From Nitrospirae bacterium MYbin3 (GTDB lineage Bacteria > Nitrospirota > Thermodesulfovibrionia > Thermodesulfovibrionales > Dissulfurispiraceae), in contig PEAD01000006.1 of assembly GCA_002753335.1 (NCBI GenBank), positions 61,345 through 125,344 on the forward strand: a DNA stretch of 64,000 bases. The letters run 5' to 3'. Shown in pieces: positions 27,197 through 36,003 of this stretch (position 1 is its first letter; each line of letters starts with the position of its first letter). A model generated the notes under the pieces. That model saw nothing but the letters and a program-made list of their open reading frames with translations. It had not been told where the DNA came from and made no database searches. The translations under genes were made by a program, and so were the position numbers.

Positions 27197-27613
27197 ATGG
27201 CAAGCAAGGTACTACTTAAAAAGCTCAACGATGCGATAGCAAGAGAAATGCAGGTCAGCATTCAGTACATGTGGCAGCACATTATGGCGAGAGGAATAAG
27301 TGCACAAGCCGTAATGCCTATTCTAAGACAGACCGCTATTGCAGAGATGCTTCATGCTGAACTTATCGCCGAAAGACTGGACTATTTAGGCGGAACGCCT
27401 ACGACTCAGCCAGGGCCCATAAGCATCGGTAAAAACCTGACCGAGATGCTCAAGCTCGACAAAAAAGCCGAAGAAGACGCCATAAAATTGTACAGAGAAA
27501 TAATAAAGCTCGCCGAAAAAGAGAGCGACTATACCACAAAAAAACTTTTTGAACAGATACTCGCGGACGAGGAGAACCATCACAACACCTTCAGGACGCT
27601 GCTCGAAAAATAG
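27197..27613 (+). CDS. Ferritin-like diiron protein (bacterioferritin family)
   Basis: 138 residues, four-helix bundle. Putative metal ligands lie in AIAREMQVSIQYMWQH, AIAEMLHAELIAERL and ADEENHHNTFRTLLE, the E/ExxH pattern of bacterioferritin and DPS-like proteins. Shorter than classic Bfr (about 158). It probably stores iron or detoxifies peroxide. It has a strong AGGAGG site and is followed by a hairpin terminator that closes the operon. Confidence 0.85.
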   Translation: MASKVLLKKLNDAIAREMQVSIQYMWQHIMARGISAQAVMPILRQTAIAEMLHAELIAERLDYLGGTPTTQPGPISIGKNLTEMLKLDKKAEEDAIKLYREIIKLAEKESDYTTKKLFEQILADEENHHNTFRTLLEK

Positions 27614-27625
27614 CAAAAACATAAC

Positions 27626-27680
27626 CCGGCTGTTGAGTTCCCTTAAAACCCTTAATGGACTTCAACAGCCGGATTTTTAT
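27626..27680 (+). terminator. Rho-independent terminator after the ferritin-like gene
   Basis: CCGGCTGTTGA (27626-27636) pairs perfectly with TCAACAGCCGG (27662-27672) across a 25-nt loop, followed by ATTTTTAT. It separates the ferritin-like operon from the flavodiiron operon. Confidence 0.75.
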
Positions 27681-27715
27681 AGAATGTTGTTTAACTTTAT
27701 TCCATAGGAGGCTTC

Positions 27716-28930
27716 ATGAAGGCTGTAGAAATAAAAAACGGCGTGTATTGGGTTGGAGCCGTTGACTGGGCGGTAAGAGACTTTCACGGTTACGAAACAA
27801 CACGAGGAACAACTTACAACAACTACCTGATAATGGATGATGAGGTAACACTTCTTGATGCGGTAAAGTCAAATTTCATGGATGTTTCGATAAAAAATAT
27901 CAAAAGCGTAGTTGACCCTTCAAAGATAAAAAACATCGTGATAAACCATATCGAAAATGACCATGCTTCGGGCATCGGCGCTATCATGGAGCTTACTCCC
28001 AATGCAAAGATATACATAACCGAGAAGGGGAGAAAAGGCCTTGAGCGTTTTCACGACCTGTCCAAATGGAACATAAACATTGTCAAAACAGGCAACACTC
28101 TCACCATTGGGAAAAGAACCCTTATGTTTCTAGAAACACCGATGCTGCATTGGCCTGATTCGATGATGACATATATAAAAGAGGATAAAATCCTTGTCAG
28201 TCAGGACGCCTTTGGACAGCACCTCGCATCATCCGTCAGATTTGATGATGAGTTCGTAACCTGTGAATCTATGTCGGAGCTTGATGATGCGGTTACCGAC
28301 TATTATGCGAACATACTTATGCCCTTCGGAGCGCTCATAAAGTCTAAAATTGCAGAGGTTCAGAAGCTTGGCTTAGAGATAGATGTGATCGCACCGGACC
28401 ATGGAATCATCTGGAGAGCTCATCCCGGAAAGACTATCCAAAGATACCTTGACATGGCCAACGGAGCCGCAGCTTTAAGCGTAGCCATTATTTACGACAC
28501 CATGTGGCACAGCACCGAGCAGATGACTCTGCCCATAGTGCAGGGTATCAGAGATGCAGGTGTTGACTGCAAGGTGATCAAACTAAGGGCGTCAGCTATG
28601 AGCGTAGCGATAAAAGAATTCTGGAAAGCGCGCGCCTGCCTCATAGGAACCCCTACACTCAATAACATCATGTACCCAAGCGTTGCCCACTTCCTCACGC
28701 ACCTAAGAGGGCTTAGGCCTAAGAATAGAATGGTAGGAGCGTTCGGCAGCTACGGCTGGGGCGGGGGGGCGGTCAAGGAAGCATACGAGGAGTTCAAACG
28801 TATGGGGCTTGAAGCTGTCGAGCCCGGACTTCAGATACTTTTCAAGCCTTCCCTTGATGACGAGATGAAATGCTACGAGTACGGAAAGGCCTTTGCCGAA
28901 AAGGTGAAAGAATATCACAACAAGTTTTAA
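27716..28930 (+). CDS. Flavodiiron protein (FprA/A-type flavoprotein)
   Basis: 404 residues, normal for class A. An N-terminal metallo-beta-lactamase-like diiron domain has [10 protein letters not shown] (the H-x-E-x-D-H set), and a C-terminal flavodoxin-like FMN domain starts near residue 255 ([15 protein letters not shown]) and includes [11 protein letters not shown]. The family reduces O2 to water or NO to N2O. Rubredoxin, the usual electron donor, is encoded immediately downstream with a ribosome-binding site, so the pair is a defence module against O2 or NO. Confidence 0.93.
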   Translation: MKAVEIKNGVYWVGAVDWAVRDFHGYETTRGTTYNNYLIMDDEVTLLDAVKSNFMDVSIKNIKSVVDPSKIKNIVINHIENDHASGIGAIMELTPNAKIYITEKGRKGLERFHDLSKWNINIVKTGNTLTIGKRTLMFLETPMLHWPDSMMTYIKEDKILVSQDAFGQHLASSVRFDDEFVTCESMSELDDAVTDYYANILMPFGALIKSKIAEVQKLGLEIDVIAPDHGIIWRAHPGKTIQRYLDMANGAAALSVAIIYDTMWHSTEQMTLPIVQGIRDAGVDCKVIKLRASAMSVAIKEFWKARACLIGTPTLNNIMYPSVAHFLTHLRGLRPKNRMVGAFGSYGWGGGAVKEAYEEFKRMGLEAVEPGLQILFKPSLDDEMKCYEYGKAFAEKVKEYHNKF

Positions 28931-28956
28931 CAAATAGACTCAGGAGGATAAAAACT

Positions 28957-29088
28957 ATGTGGAGATGCACCGTATGCGGATATGAATATGATGAGGCTTC
29001 TGAAGGAACGCCTTTCGAGCAACTGCCGGATGACTGGAAATGCCCCATCTGCAATGCGCCCAGGGACGCATTCGAAAAGGTAAGCTAA
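28957..29088 (+). CDS. Rubredoxin
   Basis: 43 residues from ATG 28957, chosen because AGGAGG lies just upstream and the family begins near this Met; longer reading frames overlap the flavodiiron gene. Cysteine pairs CTVCGY and CPICNAP bind one iron, with the typical [17 protein letters not shown] between. It donates electrons to the flavodiiron protein. Confidence 0.92.
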   Translation: MWRCTVCGYEYDEASEGTPFEQLPDDWKCPICNAPRDAFEKVS

Positions 29089-29095
29089 TCATTCA

Positions 29096-29668
29096 ATGAA
29101 AGTCGTCGCATTCCACGGCAGTCCCCGCGCAGAAGGCAACTCGCACCTGCTTTTAAAAAATGCGCTAAAAGGCATTGAGGAGGCGGGCGGAGAAACTCTG
29201 ACTTTCCGTTTGCCCTCCATGCAGATAAGTCCATGCCTAAACTGCGGCGGGTGCGATGAAACCGGCCTTTGCGTGCTCGATGATGAGATGACCGCGATAT
29301 ACAGTGCGATACGCGAAGCGGACCGTATTGTGCTCGCCTCGCCTATCTTCTTCTTTGCACTGAGCGCTCAGACAAAAATTATGATAGACCGATGCCAGGC
29401 CTTTTGGTGTGAAAAATACCTCCTGAAAAAACCGTTACCAGAAGGTCAATACGGCAGAAAAGGCCTGCTAATGCTGGTCGGTGGAATGAAAAAAGAGGAG
29501 GGTATAAAATGCGCTGAAGCTTCGGCGCGGGCGTTTTTCAGAACGGTCAGCATACCAGAACATAAAACCTTGTCCTATCTCGGCATAGATGCGTTCGGCC
29601 AGATCCTGAACCATCCAACCGCCTTGAACGATGCTTACGAGGCCGGCAAAAATCTTGTGGCCGTCTAG
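29096..29668 (+). CDS. Flavin reductase / iron-sulfur flavoprotein-like NAD(P)H-dependent oxidoreductase
   Basis: 190 residues, flavodoxin-like fold of the FMN-reductase family: HGSPRAEGNSHLLLKNAL binds FMN phosphate; LASPIFFFALSAQTKIMIDR is the second signature. CLNCGGCDETGLC near residue 43 is the cysteine motif seen in iron-sulfur flavoproteins of anaerobes. It is 7 nt after rubredoxin, so it probably supplies or regulates electrons for the flavodiiron/rubredoxin pair. Confidence 0.88.
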   Translation: MKVVAFHGSPRAEGNSHLLLKNALKGIEEAGGETLTFRLPSMQISPCLNCGGCDETGLCVLDDEMTAIYSAIREADRIVLASPIFFFALSAQTKIMIDRCQAFWCEKYLLKKPLPEGQYGRKGLLMLVGGMKKEEGIKCAEASARAFFRTVSIPEHKTLSYLGIDAFGQILNHPTALNDAYEAGKNLVAV

Positions 29669-29684
29669 ATTACCTGTACGAGAC

Positions 29685-32261
29685 TTACTTTTCTATCAGC
29701 AGAAGCTCAAACTGCTCCCGCAAAACCTTTTCGGTGAAGGGTTCACCGAGGGGGATTTTCTGGCTCTTCCACTCCCTTATGCATTTATCTGTATTAATAT
29801 TTTCGCTCATCATCTTTTCTGCAAACTCATTAAAATAGTTGTACCTTATTTCGAAGTTCTCGTAGATGAACCAATGCGCCTTGCCCGAATGAGAGAACAC
29901 TTTGTTTATTTCGACCAGAGCCTCGTTGAACATTATATGCAGCCTGTCTTTCTGAAAATGCGCGGCAGCGGGATAGGTGAGCAGCAGTTTGTCTTTATGC
30001 CTGTTCATTAATTTAAAAAACAAATTTCTCTCTACCATGTCGCTCAATGCCGATGCAACTCTGTGCATATCATCAATCATATACTGTATGACATCCGTTT
30101 TTTCGAATAGGTTATTTGTCTCAGCGCGCTCAAGCGATTTTATATCATTGCCCAGTATGTAAAACGAGATTCCGGGGGAATATTCGGCGCTGACCTCGAT
30201 ATTATGAATGCCTGTATTTCTGTTCTGCACATTTATCGAAAAGGGCGGCTTCCTGTCCATAAAACCGGATGTGGTTTCGGTATCCAGCCTCATTAAATGC
30301 CTTACGAACCTGATCTGATTGCCATAAGAATTTCCGGCAAGAATGATATTTTTATCGGGCTTGGCCGAAATGGCATTGATGCATTTGTTGTACGACAGGT
30401 TAAACAGGCTCTGGACTAAATGGTTGTTGAGCTGTAGAAGCAGAGTTGTATTATCCGCTTTCACCCATGCAGGAGCAAGTTTTTTTGTATAGGCCTCATA
30501 TATCGGGCCTTTGTACTCCAGCAGGTCTGCGCAGTATATATCGGATATTGCCTTTACATGGTTGTCAAGGCTTCCGCTGATGACCGCCAACTTCTTGAGC
30601 TGGGACTCATCAAATAAAATCCCCTTCTCTATCTTCTTAAGGTCATCCTCAAGCCCGTCTATTTTTTTCTCCAAAGGCTGTATGTAAGTGGCATCAACAG
30701 CTTTTTCCCACCAGCTTATATGGCTCTTTAACGGCTCAAAATAGAGCTTTAAAGAGTTCGCCATGTCCTGAATATACTGGCCCTTATCAATATATTCATC
30801 ATCAATTTCCTTGTACTCATCTTTTATCTTAGGCTTTTCTTTCTGCTTTGAATCCCTGCTTAAGGCCTCTGCCACACGCTTTTTCTGAGCGTTGGGCAAG
30901 GAGAACTCTTTCTGGATGACATTCTGCATGTCCGCTCTCTTTATTTCGAGGCCCAGCTCGTTAAACAAGCTCCGGTACCTGTCCCTTGCATTGTCCAGAC
31001 ACTCCAGAAAATCATTCTTTAAGGCTTTGGTCCTCTCTCCGAGGGCATGCGCCTTGGCGATAAACTCCTTGTCATGCATCGGATTAAAATCATATCTTTC
31101 GGTGTAAACCTCTTTTAGTTCAGCGCTGTATTTATCGATCAGGGAAGAAGGGTCTATCGTCTCAAGCGCCTTTGAAATCGCATCGTCTTTATCTTTTATT
31201 ATTTTCTCAAGGTCGGCCTTGGATTTTTTAAGATACTCTTTTTTCTCTTCCAGATCCCTTTCTTTATCACGCTTGTCTTTGTCAGCGCTTTTTATCAGGT
31301 CGCTCAGCGCCTTTGTGGCTGTTACCGCGGTCCGCAGCTTCTTAAGTGTTGTATTTGCGCGCAGCTGGCCGGTTACATGGTTTATCGCATGTTCAAACTC
31401 TTCAAGACCTGATTCCTGCCATGCGGTGCGGTCCTTATTCTTTAAATAGTCTTTCGCGATTGTAGTCTCAACCTGAACAATCGGGGCGTCTTTTAATTTC
31501 TGGTAATGCTCTATCGCTTTTGCAAAGGTCTCCTTATACGAGTCAAGCTGCTCGGTTACCGATACCGTTGTGCCGTCGCCTGTGCTCTGTTCAACCACCG
31601 AGCCCTTGCAAGTCTGCACAAAAACAACCCGCTGGTCAGCATCCATTATCTGGTTAAGGGTCCTTCTGTCGGTGCCCTTCATCGGGCTTCCTATCGAAGA
31701 GAGGTATATTATCAGATCAGCCTGCGGCAGGAACTCACGCAGCGTAAGGTCTTCGTGCTCCTTGTTGCCGTAAGCATCGAGCCCGGGTGTATCAGCTATT
31801 TCGAGGCCGTCGCCAAGAAGGAATGTGGGCAGGCCGAGCCTTATATATTTGACATTGTATTTGTTCTGGGGGTTTTCGTCCTCAGATGTGTATTTCCACA
31901 AAAATTCGGGCTTAACATCCTTGCCGCGCTTTTTTACGATCTTATCATCTTCAAAATGAACTTCTATCTGGGGTTCAGCAGTTTTTGAGCAGAAGACTAT
32001 CATGTTTGTGGTGGCCTTGGACTGCTCTTTCAGCATCTTTTCTTCCAGGCCGAGAATGACATTCAGCAGGGAAGACTTGCCAGAACTGGTTATGCCTACC
32101 AAGCCGCTTCTTATAACATGCTTCGGGAACTCCTCAATGATTTCTTTGAGTCCGTCTATTCTTTTTTTGAACTGCTCTATTCCAAGGCTCTCGAGCTCGG
32201 ACAGATCTTTATTTACGTTGCCTAAATATTCGCTGATCGCTATATCGTTGCAGTCTATCAT
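29685..32261 (-). CDS. Large dynamin-like GTPase, copy 1
   Basis: 858 residues. The GTPase domain (about 45-300) has P-loop GITSSGKSS at 56-64, a switch-I Thr in SKATTNM and G3 DTPG at 157-160. The G4 site reads VFVQTCKGS, so the usual TKxD is not clear. Long helical stalk at about 320-620, then a conserved C-terminal domain ending FTEKVLREQFELLLIEK. Bacterial dynamins remodel or tether membranes. It starts immediately after the stop of the coiled-coil gene upstream, implying a fixed pair. It is an orthologue-like duplicate of 45258-47825, and its C-terminal sequence also survives as a fragment at 34864-34908. Confidence 0.85.
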   Translation of the reverse strand: MIDCNDIAISEYLGNVNKDLSELESLGIEQFKKRIDGLKEIIEEFPKHVIRSGLVGITSSGKSSLLNVILGLEEKMLKEQSKATTNMIVFCSKTAEPQIEVHFEDDKIVKKRGKDVKPEFLWKYTSEDENPQNKYNVKYIRLGLPTFLLGDGLEIADTPGLDAYGNKEHEDLTLREFLPQADLIIYLSSIGSPMKGTDRRTLNQIMDADQRVVFVQTCKGSVVEQSTGDGTTVSVTEQLDSYKETFAKAIEHYQKLKDAPIVQVETTIAKDYLKNKDRTAWQESGLEEFEHAINHVTGQLRANTTLKKLRTAVTATKALSDLIKSADKDKRDKERDLEEKKEYLKKSKADLEKIIKDKDDAISKALETIDPSSLIDKYSAELKEVYTERYDFNPMHDKEFIAKAHALGERTKALKNDFLECLDNARDRYRSLFNELGLEIKRADMQNVIQKEFSLPNAQKKRVAEALSRDSKQKEKPKIKDEYKEIDDEYIDKGQYIQDMANSLKLYFEPLKSHISWWEKAVDATYIQPLEKKIDGLEDDLKKIEKGILFDESQLKKLAVISGSLDNHVKAISDIYCADLLEYKGPIYEAYTKKLAPAWVKADNTTLLLQLNNHLVQSLFNLSYNKCINAISAKPDKNIILAGNSYGNQIRFVRHLMRLDTETTSGFMDRKPPFSINVQNRNTGIHNIEVSAEYSPGISFYILGNDIKSLERAETNNLFEKTDVIQYMIDDMHRVASALSDMVERNLFFKLMNRHKDKLLLTYPAAAHFQKDRLHIMFNEALVEINKVFSHSGKAHWFIYENFEIRYNYFNEFAEKMMSENINTDKCIREWKSQKIPLGEPFTEKVLREQFELLLIEK

Positions 32262-33311
32262 TTATTCTGTTTCTCCGGCGGCCGAAACCCTTGTTAAAAG
32301 CTCCTGAAGGTCCTTTATCTTTCTTTCGAGTTCTATTTTTTTGCCGGATTGCGTTTCTGCCTCGGACTCAAGCTGCCGCACCTGGCTGTAAAGTACATCA
32401 ATCGCAAGCTGTCTCATCGCGCTCAGTTCCTCTTTAATCTGCTCATTATGCTCGAAATTAATCCTCTTTTGCTTCTCGAAACTGTCCTCTATGTATCTCT
32501 TTAGTTCGTTGCTGGAGCTTTCGATCTGCAGCAAAGCCTTGTCTATCAAGGTTTTGGTCTTGCTTGTAAAACTTGCTAGCTGTGTATCTGTGCCGCCCTT
32601 AAAACTGTCATGTCTTTCTTCGGACTGGAGGGTCTGCTTTAAAATATTCAGCTCGTCTCTGATAAAGGTCTTAAGCTCCGCCTCTGTCCTGATCTGCCTT
32701 TCGATTTTTTCATCGATATGCTTTTTAATATCCACGCTGGAGGTGCTTATAAGCAGTTTGGATGAGTCTTTTGTTTCTGCTATCGCCTTTGTAAGCGCAT
32801 CTGTTTCTAGCTTGATTTTGGCAGAAAGCAGATCCCTAATTTCATTGCTGGAGTTGTCCATCGTTGAGATAACCGCTTCCCTTATATTTTCAACCAAGGA
32901 CTTTGTCTTGCTTGTAAAGCCTGTTAATTGGCTCTCGATAATGCCTTTGAGGGAGTCGCTTTTGTCACCCGTCTGAAGGGTCTGCCTTAAGCTGTTTATC
33001 TCGCCCTGTATAAAGGTCTTGAGTTCGGTCTCTGTGGTAATCTGCTTTTCGAGCCATTCTTCTATATGCCTCTTGAGGTCGCTGCTGGTGCTGTTTATAA
33101 GTGATTTGGATGCCTCTTCCGCATCCGATATCTTTTTCGTAAGCAACTCTGTCTCTTTTTTGTTTTTGGTGGAGATAAGGTTGCTCAGGTCATTAAGGAG
33201 CAGCCCCTTGATGAGCTCGTTAAGCGGCGCCTCAATATTGCTGACCAGCTCATCCGCCAGTTTGGATATGATGGTCTGAGCTACGACATCTACATATAAG
33301 TCATCCTTCAT
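32262..33311 (-). CDS. Coiled-coil partner of dynamin-like GTPase, copy 1
   Basis: 349 residues, almost entirely helical, no clear membrane segment. It begins MKDDLYVDVVAQTIISKLADEL, and the second copy begins very similarly. An internal duplication of about 115 residues is visible: LKRHIEEWLEKQITTETELK with TGFTSKTKSLVE against IKKHIDEKIERQIRTEAELK with ASFTSKTKTLID. No known family recognised. It is translated just ahead of the GTPase, so it is likely its obligate partner, perhaps a stalk or adaptor. SD is GGTGAT. Confidence 0.75.
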   Translation of the reverse strand: MKDDLYVDVVAQTIISKLADELVSNIEAPLNELIKGLLLNDLSNLISTKNKKETELLTKKISDAEEASKSLINSTSSDLKRHIEEWLEKQITTETELKTFIQGEINSLRQTLQTGDKSDSLKGIIESQLTGFTSKTKSLVENIREAVISTMDNSSNEIRDLLSAKIKLETDALTKAIAETKDSSKLLISTSSVDIKKHIDEKIERQIRTEAELKTFIRDELNILKQTLQSEERHDSFKGGTDTQLASFTSKTKTLIDKALLQIESSSNELKRYIEDSFEKQKRINFEHNEQIKEELSAMRQLAIDVLYSQVRQLESEAETQSGKKIELERKIKDLQELLTRVSAAGETE

Positions 33312-33375
33312 AGCGTATCACCTTCTGTAGCTTGGATTTTTAAGACATGCGTGTTGCAAAAACCGACATTAATGC

Positions 33376-33407
33376 TATAATTATACCACAGCATTGAACT
33401 AAATCAA
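33376..33407. promoter_or_regulatory. Overlapping divergent promoters between the dynamin pair and the HDOD operon
   Basis: Minus strand: TTGATT (33407-33402), 16 nt, then TGGTATAAT with TATAAT at 33385-33380 for the coiled-coil/dynamin operon. Plus strand: TATAAT at 33376-33381 for the 33424 gene. The two -10 boxes overlap, so expression of the two operons could be mutually exclusive. Confidence 0.55.
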
Positions 33408-33423
33408 TGTCATCTGCAAACAA

Positions 33424-33714
33424 ATGCAAAGAATATTTATTAATGAACTAAAGCCTTCAATGGTCCTTGCGGATGCGGTCAAGGACAGCAGCGGAGCTGT
33501 TATTTTGCCGAAAGGCACCACGCTGACAGAAAAGCATTGCGCTATTTTAGATGAAAGAGGTATAAAAAAAGTCTTTGTTGAAGGCCTTCCGATTAGCAGA
33601 GAAGGAACTTCATTTGAAGGCATGGACAAGAAAATTGATGAGAGATTCTTTGCCGCAGGCAATAATCCCCTTACACTCAAAATCAAAGACAGAATCAAGG
33701 AGCTTCTAAGTTGA
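33424..33714 (+). CDS. Stand-alone HD-GYP-associated N-terminal domain protein
   Basis: 96 residues resembling the domain that precedes HD-GYP phosphodiesterases: LKPSMVLADAVKDSSGAVIL then LPKGTTLTEKHCAILDERGI and KKVFVEG. No catalytic HD domain follows in the same frame. The downstream HDOD gene starts with TTG overlapping its stop, so the two are translationally coupled, and may be a split version of one signalling protein. Confidence 0.75.
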   Translation: MQRIFINELKPSMVLADAVKDSSGAVILPKGTTLTEKHCAILDERGIKKVFVEGLPISREGTSFEGMDKKIDERFFAAGNNPLTLKIKDRIKELLS

Positions 33715-34547
33715 GCGAACTATTTGACAGGCTCTTGAGGAGCAAAGACCTGCCCACAATTCCTGTGCTGCATCAGAAGATAGTTAATGTCCTGAAAAAA
33801 GACAACTATTCTGAAGATGACATATCTAAACTTCTCGAAAAAGATCAGGTGCTGGCCTCAAAGCTTTTGAAGCTTGTAAACTCGCCATTTTACGGGGTCT
33901 TCGGCCGTGTGGCGTCTGTCAAAAGGGCAGCGATGCTGCTCGGCTCAAACCTTTTAAACGGTTTTGTGATGAGCGCCACCCTGTTCAACTCAACCGACAA
34001 GTCGATCGTGGCATTATGGGACCATTCATACTGCTGCTCAACCGTAGCGGGCTATATCGCAAAAAAGCTGAATATGAAAACAGCCGAAGAGGTTATGACA
34101 GGCGCATTAATCCATGACCTTGGAAAGGTGCTGATAAAAAGGCAGCTGCCCGAAGAGGCTATAGCCGTTGAAGAGGCTGCAAAGTCCAAGAGAATCACCG
34201 CTCTGGATGCAGAAAAAATGGTTATCGGCATGTCCCACGATGAAGTGGGCATATGGCTTGCGGAGCAATGGAACCTTCCTAAAATAATCAAGGATATAAT
34301 CGGATATCATCACAGCCCTAGTCTTTGCTCTGCCCATCCTAAAGAAGCGGCGGTGGTTCATTTAGCCGACATAATTGTCAAAGGCATCGGCGTTACCGGC
34401 AGCTCAGACTTGTATGTTCCTGCACTCGACGAAAAAGCATTGGCCGCTCTGGCTTTGTCTGATGATGACATAATGGACATAGTCACCGGGGTTGTTTCGA
34501 ATATCGAATCCGATGAGATGTTTTCAAAATACCTACCGCAGCAATAG
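33711..34547 (+). CDS. HDOD-domain signalling protein
   Basis: 278 residues from a TTG overlapping the previous stop. The HDOD domain covers about 10-210: LPTIPVLHQKIVNVL, LASKLLKLVNSPFYG, GALIHDLGKVLI and IIGYHHSP. HDOD proteins are regulatory relatives of HD phosphohydrolases, used in stress, chemotaxis and cyclic di-GMP networks. It is followed by a PilZ protein, reinforcing a cyclic di-GMP setting. Confidence 0.88.
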   Translation: MSELFDRLLRSKDLPTIPVLHQKIVNVLKKDNYSEDDISKLLEKDQVLASKLLKLVNSPFYGVFGRVASVKRAAMLLGSNLLNGFVMSATLFNSTDKSIVALWDHSYCCSTVAGYIAKKLNMKTAEEVMTGALIHDLGKVLIKRQLPEEAIAVEEAAKSKRITALDAEKMVIGMSHDEVGIWLAEQWNLPKIIKDIIGYHHSPSLCSAHPKEAAVVHLADIIVKGIGVTGSSDLYVPALDEKALAALALSDDDIMDIVTGVVSNIESDEMFSKYLPQQ

Positions 34548-34570
34548 AACCAATCAGTCAAGAGGATTTT

Positions 34571-34858
34571 TTGTTTAGAGAAAGACGTAAATATGCCAGA
34601 GATGTTGTCTTTATTCCCTTAAAAATACATCTGCTCGGCAATGGGACCAAGGTTGCCTCAACAATAAATTACAGCTACGGGGGCGCTTTGATAGGCAATC
34701 CCTTCGAGGAGACGCTGGAGGCCGGAACTGAATTGACCCTGCAATTAGCAGATCTTATAGAAGGCAATGAAGCCCCTAAACTTCCGGCTCGTGTAACCCG
34801 TGCAAGCGCTGACGAAATCGCGGTACAATTGCTGATAGATTACAGCGAAACCGAATAA
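34571..34858 (+). CDS. PilZ-domain protein
   Basis: 95 residues from TTG with AAGAGGA upstream. ERRKYARDVVFIPLKI supplies the RxxxR motif and INYSYGGALIGN the D/NxSxxG motif of cyclic-di-GMP-binding PilZ domains. Third gene of the operon with the HD-GYP-associated and HDOD proteins. The stop is directly followed by a fragment of a dynamin-like gene on the other strand. Confidence 0.85.
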   Translation: MFRERRKYARDVVFIPLKIHLLGNGTKVASTINYSYGGALIGNPFEETLEAGTELTLQLADLIEGNEAPKLPARVTRASADEIAVQLLIDYSETE

Positions 34859-34863
34859 AACAG

Positions 34864-34908
34864 CTACCTTTCGTTCAGCAAAAGCTCAAACTGCTCACGC
34901 AAAACCTT
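34864..34908 (-). pseudogene. 3'-terminal fragment of a third dynamin-like GTPase gene
   Basis: Read on the minus strand it encodes KVLREQFELLLNER followed by an in-frame stop, matching the C-termini of both dynamin-like proteins. The flanking nucleotides (CAGCTA, GCAAAAGCTCAAACTGCTCA) are nearly identical to those at 45258-45300. The rest of the gene is gone: a deletion scar. Confidence 0.85.
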
Positions 34909-34959
34909 TTGAAAATCAAATGGATTGACTTGGTACTATTATTGATACTACAACTCAAA

Positions 34960-35097
34960 ATGGACAAAGCAGCAGAGATCTTTTCAAAGATGAAAAGAAG
35001 AGTTGTCAACATAAAATTTAAAGATCTCTGTTTGGTTTGCGATCACTACTTCGGGCAGGCGCGGCAAAAAGGGAGCAGCCATCCGGTTTACAAGACG
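34960..35097 (+). pseudogene. Truncated HicA-like toxin gene fragment
   Basis: From ATG 34960 the frame reads MDKAAEIFSKMK, then FKDLCLVCDHYFGQARQKGS and SHPVYKT, which fits the double-stranded-RNA-binding HicA-type toxin pattern (GSSH...YKT). The sequence after YKT no longer matches the family and runs into the 3' end of an oppositely oriented STAS gene, so it is broken. No HicB antitoxin is adjacent. Confidence 0.6.
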
Positions 35098-35118
35098 ACC
35101 ACCCAGCTCAGCTCAAAG

Positions 35119-35520
35119 CTAAAATTGAAGGTCATAATCAATACCGAGTTTTTCCAGCGTCTCGGCTCTGTCAAGATAGATTTTAATCTTTCCCATAGGG
35201 CCGGTAGTCGGCTTTTCATCTTCGCTCAAGATACCGAGCATTTTTAAGGTGTCTAGAATATTTACATGCACATTGCAAAGACAAACCTTTTCAATCAAAG
35301 CTTTTGAGGCAGCGGCACCTAGCGCGCCGATGAACTTTGACGGCAACAAACGGAAAGCCGACAGATCAAGAACAATTATTAAAGGAGCAGTTGCGGTTGA
35401 GGCCGCATGATTCATTTTATTCATAACATCTACAAGGGCCTCCATTCCCCCGACTACATTGCCTACGAAGTCTTTATCTGTTCCAAGAATTAAGACATTA
35501 ATTTTTTGTTTGCCTGACAT
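35119..35520 (-). CDS. STAS-like anti-sigma-factor-antagonist paralogue, copy 3
   Basis: 133 residues with the beta-alpha STAS pattern: APLIIVLDLSAFRLLPSKFI, then LIEKVCLCNVHVNILDTLKM. Ser in LPSK occupies about the place of the phosphorylated Ser of SpoIIAA/RsbV. The last ~75 residues are almost identical in DNA to copy 2 (36439-36620) while the first half diverges, which looks like gene conversion. Probably a partner of the PP2C/HATPase protein at 37368-38912. Confidence 0.75.
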   Translation of the reverse strand: MSGKQKINVLILGTDKDFVGNVVGGMEALVDVMNKMNHAASTATAPLIIVLDLSAFRLLPSKFIGALGAAASKALIEKVCLCNVHVNILDTLKMLGILSEDEKPTTGPMGKIKIYLDRAETLEKLGIDYDLQF

Positions 35521-35532
35521 AGTTTTCTCTCC

Positions 35533-35640
35533 TCTTGTTTGAAAATAATCTTGATCTTATTGCCTTCAATATGAAGGTTCTTCTGTTTTATGTTTGACTA
35601 AATACCATCCTCTCTCCCGAGGTTGCTACAGATGAGGTCT
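35533..35640 (-). pseudogene. Decayed 3' fragment of the receiver-PP2C-HATPase gene
   Basis: On the minus strand it encodes NLHIEGNKIKIIFKQE, parallel to [15 protein letters not shown] at the end of the intact protein, with an in-frame TAG and other damage upstream. It stands directly before STAS copy 3 exactly as the intact gene stands before STAS copy 1. Confidence 0.75.
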
Positions 35641-35943
35641 CCTTCCTCCCCTGTTTGAAACTTCCAGCACATAGCATATAAAGATTGTGCTGTAATTTCA
35701 CTAAAAACATAACTACAAAAATAGTTACTAATAGATTCATTAGTGTTATAATTTTAACACATAACACGGTTTATTAGGCGCTGATAAATCAATGTAAACA
35801 TAGTTTTTATTCAAGTGGCGTCAACCGTTCATTTGTCGGATATACTTGTTAAAAGCATGGCATTCAACCTCATATTGCCTTGAGCTTGCAGATAGAGCCT
35901 TAACTAACTTGGCTCGTATCCGAAGCACTGCTCGTTTTGGCTT

Positions 35944-35973
35944 TATAATACTATAACGCTGACATCGTCAGCG
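35944..35973 (+). promoter_or_regulatory. Promoter -10 and 17-bp palindromic operator of the RiPP precursor gene
   Basis: TATAAT at 35944-35949, then CGCTGAC-ATC-GTCAGCG at 35957-35973, a perfect 7-bp-arm palindrome beginning right at the expected transcription start, 31 nt before the start codon. It would suit repressor binding or a 5' mRNA hairpin. Confidence 0.5.
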
Positions 35974-36003
35974 GAATTGCAAACGTTGAAGTGGAGGTAT
36001 GAA

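Larger units (their letters stand above)
35521..36003. other. Gene-free stretch with decayed gene fragment and a promoter
   Basis: Bases 35533-35640 are the decayed 3' end of a gene like that at 37368 (separate entry). Further on it is AT-rich with no supported gene. The right end holds TATAAT at 35944-35949 and a 17-bp palindrome at 35957-35973 ahead of the RiPP precursor gene. I see no other feature in it. Confidence 0.6.

Noticed and set aside
28870..28956. Upstream start for rubredoxin
   Set aside because: It would add 29 residues overlapping the flavodiiron gene, without a ribosome-binding site; rubredoxin begins at 28957.
34909..35247. Plus-strand frame of 112 codons as an intact gene
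   Set aside because: Only its first part looks like a HicA-like toxin; the second half is antisense to STAS copy 3 and has the same sequence as the antisense of copy 2, so it is a broken gene read into another.
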